From NCBI RefSeq assembly GCF_036321025.1, contig NZ_JAZAPB010000001.1:868001-932000 (forward strand): 64,000 nucleotides of DNA, in the 5' to 3' direction. Numbering within the stretch: position 1 is the first letter of the stretch; each line of letters starts with the position of its first letter. The translations under genes were made by a program, and so were the position numbers. Shown here piece after piece: positions 62,581-64,000 of the stretch. This stretch comes from Alteraurantiacibacter hainanensis. Lineage in GTDB: Bacteria; Pseudomonadota; Alphaproteobacteria; Sphingomonadales; Sphingomonadaceae. Below the pieces are notes generated by a model, which saw nothing but the letters and a program-made list of their open reading frames with translations, had not been told where the DNA came from and did no database searches.

Positions 62581-63252
62581 ATGCGTAGACTGATACTGGC
62601 GGGGGCGCTGTGCGCGCTCCCCCTGGCCGCCTGCAACGGCGAAGCCGCCGAAGGCGAAGCGGACGAGTTTGCCTGGCCGGATAGCGTCGCGGCATTCGGA
62701 GATGGCTACCCCGAAGCCGGCGACCCGTGCCGTCGCCTGGGCGAAAGCGCTGCGACCTCCAACTGGCTGAACGCCAGCGCCATCCTCGTCGGGTGCCCGA
62801 CCCCCGCGCAGGCGGACCAGCTCGGCGGCGAGATCGTCGATACCGTCGATGGCGTCACCATGGTCTCGATCCCCATGGGCGACGAAAATGCCGGGATGGC
62901 GGAAATGCAGTCGCCGGTGGACAGCGAGGATGCCCTCGTGCCGGGCACGCAGTACAATGCCACGGCTTCGGTCCAGTGCGGCTTCGACGATGCCGAGCCG
63001 ACGCAAAGCTGCGAGGCCGGGGTGATCCGCAACTGGGGCGAGGATGGCACGACGCTGGTCGAGGTGTCCAAGCCGGACGGGCGAACGCGGGCGATCTTCT
63101 TCCGCGGCACCGAGGCCTACGGCGCGGACAGCGCGCAGTCCGACGGCTCCGCCGGCTGGGACTTCGAATCCTCGATCGAAGGGGACCGGATCATCATCGA
63201 CTACGGACCCGAATCCTACGTGATCGTCGATGCCCTGATCACGGGCGGCTGA
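62581..63252 (+). CDS. Putative lipoprotein of unknown function
   Basis: A 223-residue protein with a lipoprotein signal (lipobox LAAC, Cys18) and an acidic mature part. Four more cysteines are visible (PCRRLG, VGCPTP, VQCGFD, QSCEAG), probably two disulfides. A central segment VDSEDALVPGTQYNATASVQC looks like a beta strand-rich domain. It follows the previous gene by 10 bases and is likely co-transcribed. No family recognised. Confidence 0.72.
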   Translation: MRRLILAGALCALPLAACNGEAAEGEADEFAWPDSVAAFGDGYPEAGDPCRRLGESAATSNWLNASAILVGCPTPAQADQLGGEIVDTVDGVTMVSIPMGDENAGMAEMQSPVDSEDALVPGTQYNATASVQCGFDDAEPTQSCEAGVIRNWGEDGTTLVEVSKPDGRTRAIFFRGTEAYGADSAQSDGSAGWDFESSIEGDRIIIDYGPESYVIVDALITGG

Positions 63253-63584
63253 TGAGTGCCGGGGCCGGGGCCGGTGCCGCGCGCGTCATCGGCCCTTCGG
63301 CATCGCTCCCGCAGCCCCGGTTCGGGGCGCGCGAAGCGCCCTGAGGAAAAGCGCTTCCATATCGCGTAGAGTATTGCCGCATTCACCAGTGGTGCCAGAA
63401 TGGCGACAGCCGCATTGCTCTGCCCGATGCGGTCGGCAAGCAGGTTCCAGGGCAGGCCCAGCGGCACCAGGAAGACGCCGGAAAGCGGATCCTGCTCCTG
63501 CCCGAACCAGCCGAACGTGCCGATCGCCAGCAGCAACAGGGCGATCGCATAGAGACCCACGAAAACGAAGAAGACCCACTTCAT
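63216..63584 (-). CDS. Small membrane protein of unknown function
   Basis: A 122-residue protein starting MKWVFFVFVGLYAIALL with two to three helices (about 3-24, 42-55, 66-83) and a basic Arg/Pro/Gly-rich tail. Its 3' end overlaps the 3' end of the convergent lipoprotein gene by 37 bases, and its start codon overlaps that of the divergent gene by two bases. Coding status is plausible but not proven. Confidence 0.55.
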   Translation of the reverse strand: MKWVFFVFVGLYAIALLLLAIGTFGWFGQEQDPLSGVFLVPLGLPWNLLADRIGQSNAAVAILAPLVNAAILYAIWKRFSSGRFARPEPGLRERCRRADDARGTGPGPGTHQPPVIRASTIT

Positions 63585-64000
63585 GGCAATCCGTAACCCC
63601 CGAAAAACCGCGCGGCCCGCAACGCTAGTGTTGTCCTTTGCGGCCCTGTTGTCCAGCGCTGGTGCATCAGCCCAGGAATCGTCCGCTGCCGAGGCCGCGT
63701 CCGCCCACGACTGGGACATGATCGCGTTCGAGGTGAAGAGCTGGGGAGCGCCGATGTGGCAGTGGCAGTTCAGCCCGGAATATGGCGGCGTCTGGGTAGA
63801 GGCCGTGAGCGAGGACGGCGCGCCGATGAGCGACCGCACCCTGAAATTTCACACGCTGGAGACCGATCCGCAGCGCTACGTCGCGCTGCAGGATATCTTT
63901 CGGCAACTGCCGGACCCCGCACCTGACAGCGCGGACTGCGAGCAGATGATGACCGACATGGCCTATGGCACCGTGCGCCTGACACGCGGAGCCACCACCA
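63583..64000 (+). CDS. Exported protein, partial at window end
   Basis: A frame open from the ATG at 63583 to the window edge (139 residues visible). Signal peptide MAIRNPRKTARPATLVLSF then a hydrophobic stretch with cleavage after ASA. The mature part has WGAPMWQWQFSPEYGG and a Cys in SADCEQMMTD, and shows typical codon usage. No stop is reached, so length is unknown. No family recognised. Confidence 0.68.
   Translation, partial: MAIRNPRKTARPATLVLSFAALLSSAGASAQESSAAEAASAHDWDMIAFEVKSWGAPMWQWQFSPEYGGVWVEAVSEDGAPMSDRTLKFHTLETDPQRYVALQDIFRQLPDPAPDSADCEQMMTDMAYGTVRLTRGATT

Overview
The window reads as chromosomal DNA of a GC-rich, obligately or mainly aerobic alphaproteobacterium. The gene content (biotin operon bioBFDA, AcnA, IspG, a membrane-anchored cytochrome c, a tryptophan-halogenase-like flavoprotein, the DUF4129/DUF4350/MoxR/DUF58/SpoIIM/RDD locus, PEP-CTERM protein) fits the Sphingomonadales, most likely an Erythrobacteraceae-type organism. 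This placement is inferred from gene families, not from a marker gene. Genes are densely packed, with many 1- to 4-base start/stop overlaps. I see no phage, insertion sequence or CRISPR array.

Layout. 1-3200: 3' end of thiD, a GloVer-repeat lipoprotein and a LOG-family protein. 3047-5677: a cyanide-insensitive-type cytochrome bd oxidase (cydA, cydB, DUF2474). 5750-11084: a minus-strand sulfide-oxidation operon (MBL persulfide-dioxygenase-like protein, YeeE/YedE pair, DUF2892, TIGR01244 sulfurtransferase, sulfide:quinone reductase, SulP). It is divergent from a 1-Cys peroxiredoxin and an ArsR-type regulator, with a palindromic operator candidate between them. 12248-16298: bioBFDA. 16317-19395: a small accessory-looking stretch (PAS remnant, DUF6894 protein, Crp-type regulator, acyltransferase) ending at tRNA-Gln(CTG). 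19926-26658: a probable organoarsenical (arsenosugar-like) biosynthesis locus. It holds an ArsM-type methyltransferase, two glycosyltransferase-like proteins of the TIGR04283 and TIGR04282 types, a radical SAM protein, a disulfide oxidoreductase, an extended SDR and a sterol-desaturase-fold hydroxylase. This is the strongest candidate for an under-described system here.

26753-30805: ppx/gppA, rlmE, cytochrome c, prephenate dehydratase and a GNAT protein. 30802-39185: a flavin-dependent halogenase-like gene, then a tightly coupled locus of DUF4129, DUF4350, MoxR ATPase, DUF58, SpoIIM, RDD and GNAT. 39238-46891: a GAF-EAL phosphodiesterase, a CPA2 antiporter, a ZntB-like transporter, ispG, a thioredoxin-fold lipoprotein, an HDAC-like amidohydrolase and a retropepsin-like protease. 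46897-51254: a possible glycosyltransferase, two convergent L,D-transpeptidases, an EamA transporter and a tiny membrane protein. 51434-56900: acnA, tandem prolyl-4-hydroxylase-like genes and a highly repetitive PEP-CTERM protein. 57136-61008: ruvA and ruvB separated by a membrane protein and a DsrE-like protein, divergent from aroC. 61121-64000: small envelope proteins, the last running off the window.

How parts may work together. SQR feeds electrons from sulfide into the quinone pool. The persulfide is oxidised by the MBL dioxygenase and SulP could export the sulfite or sulfate. The neighbouring bd oxidase is of a type known to tolerate sulfide and cyanide, so the two blocks may form one sulfide-tolerant respiratory unit. 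In the arsenic block, methylation (ArsM), glycosylation and lipid-type tailoring enzymes lie next to one another with coupled reading frames.
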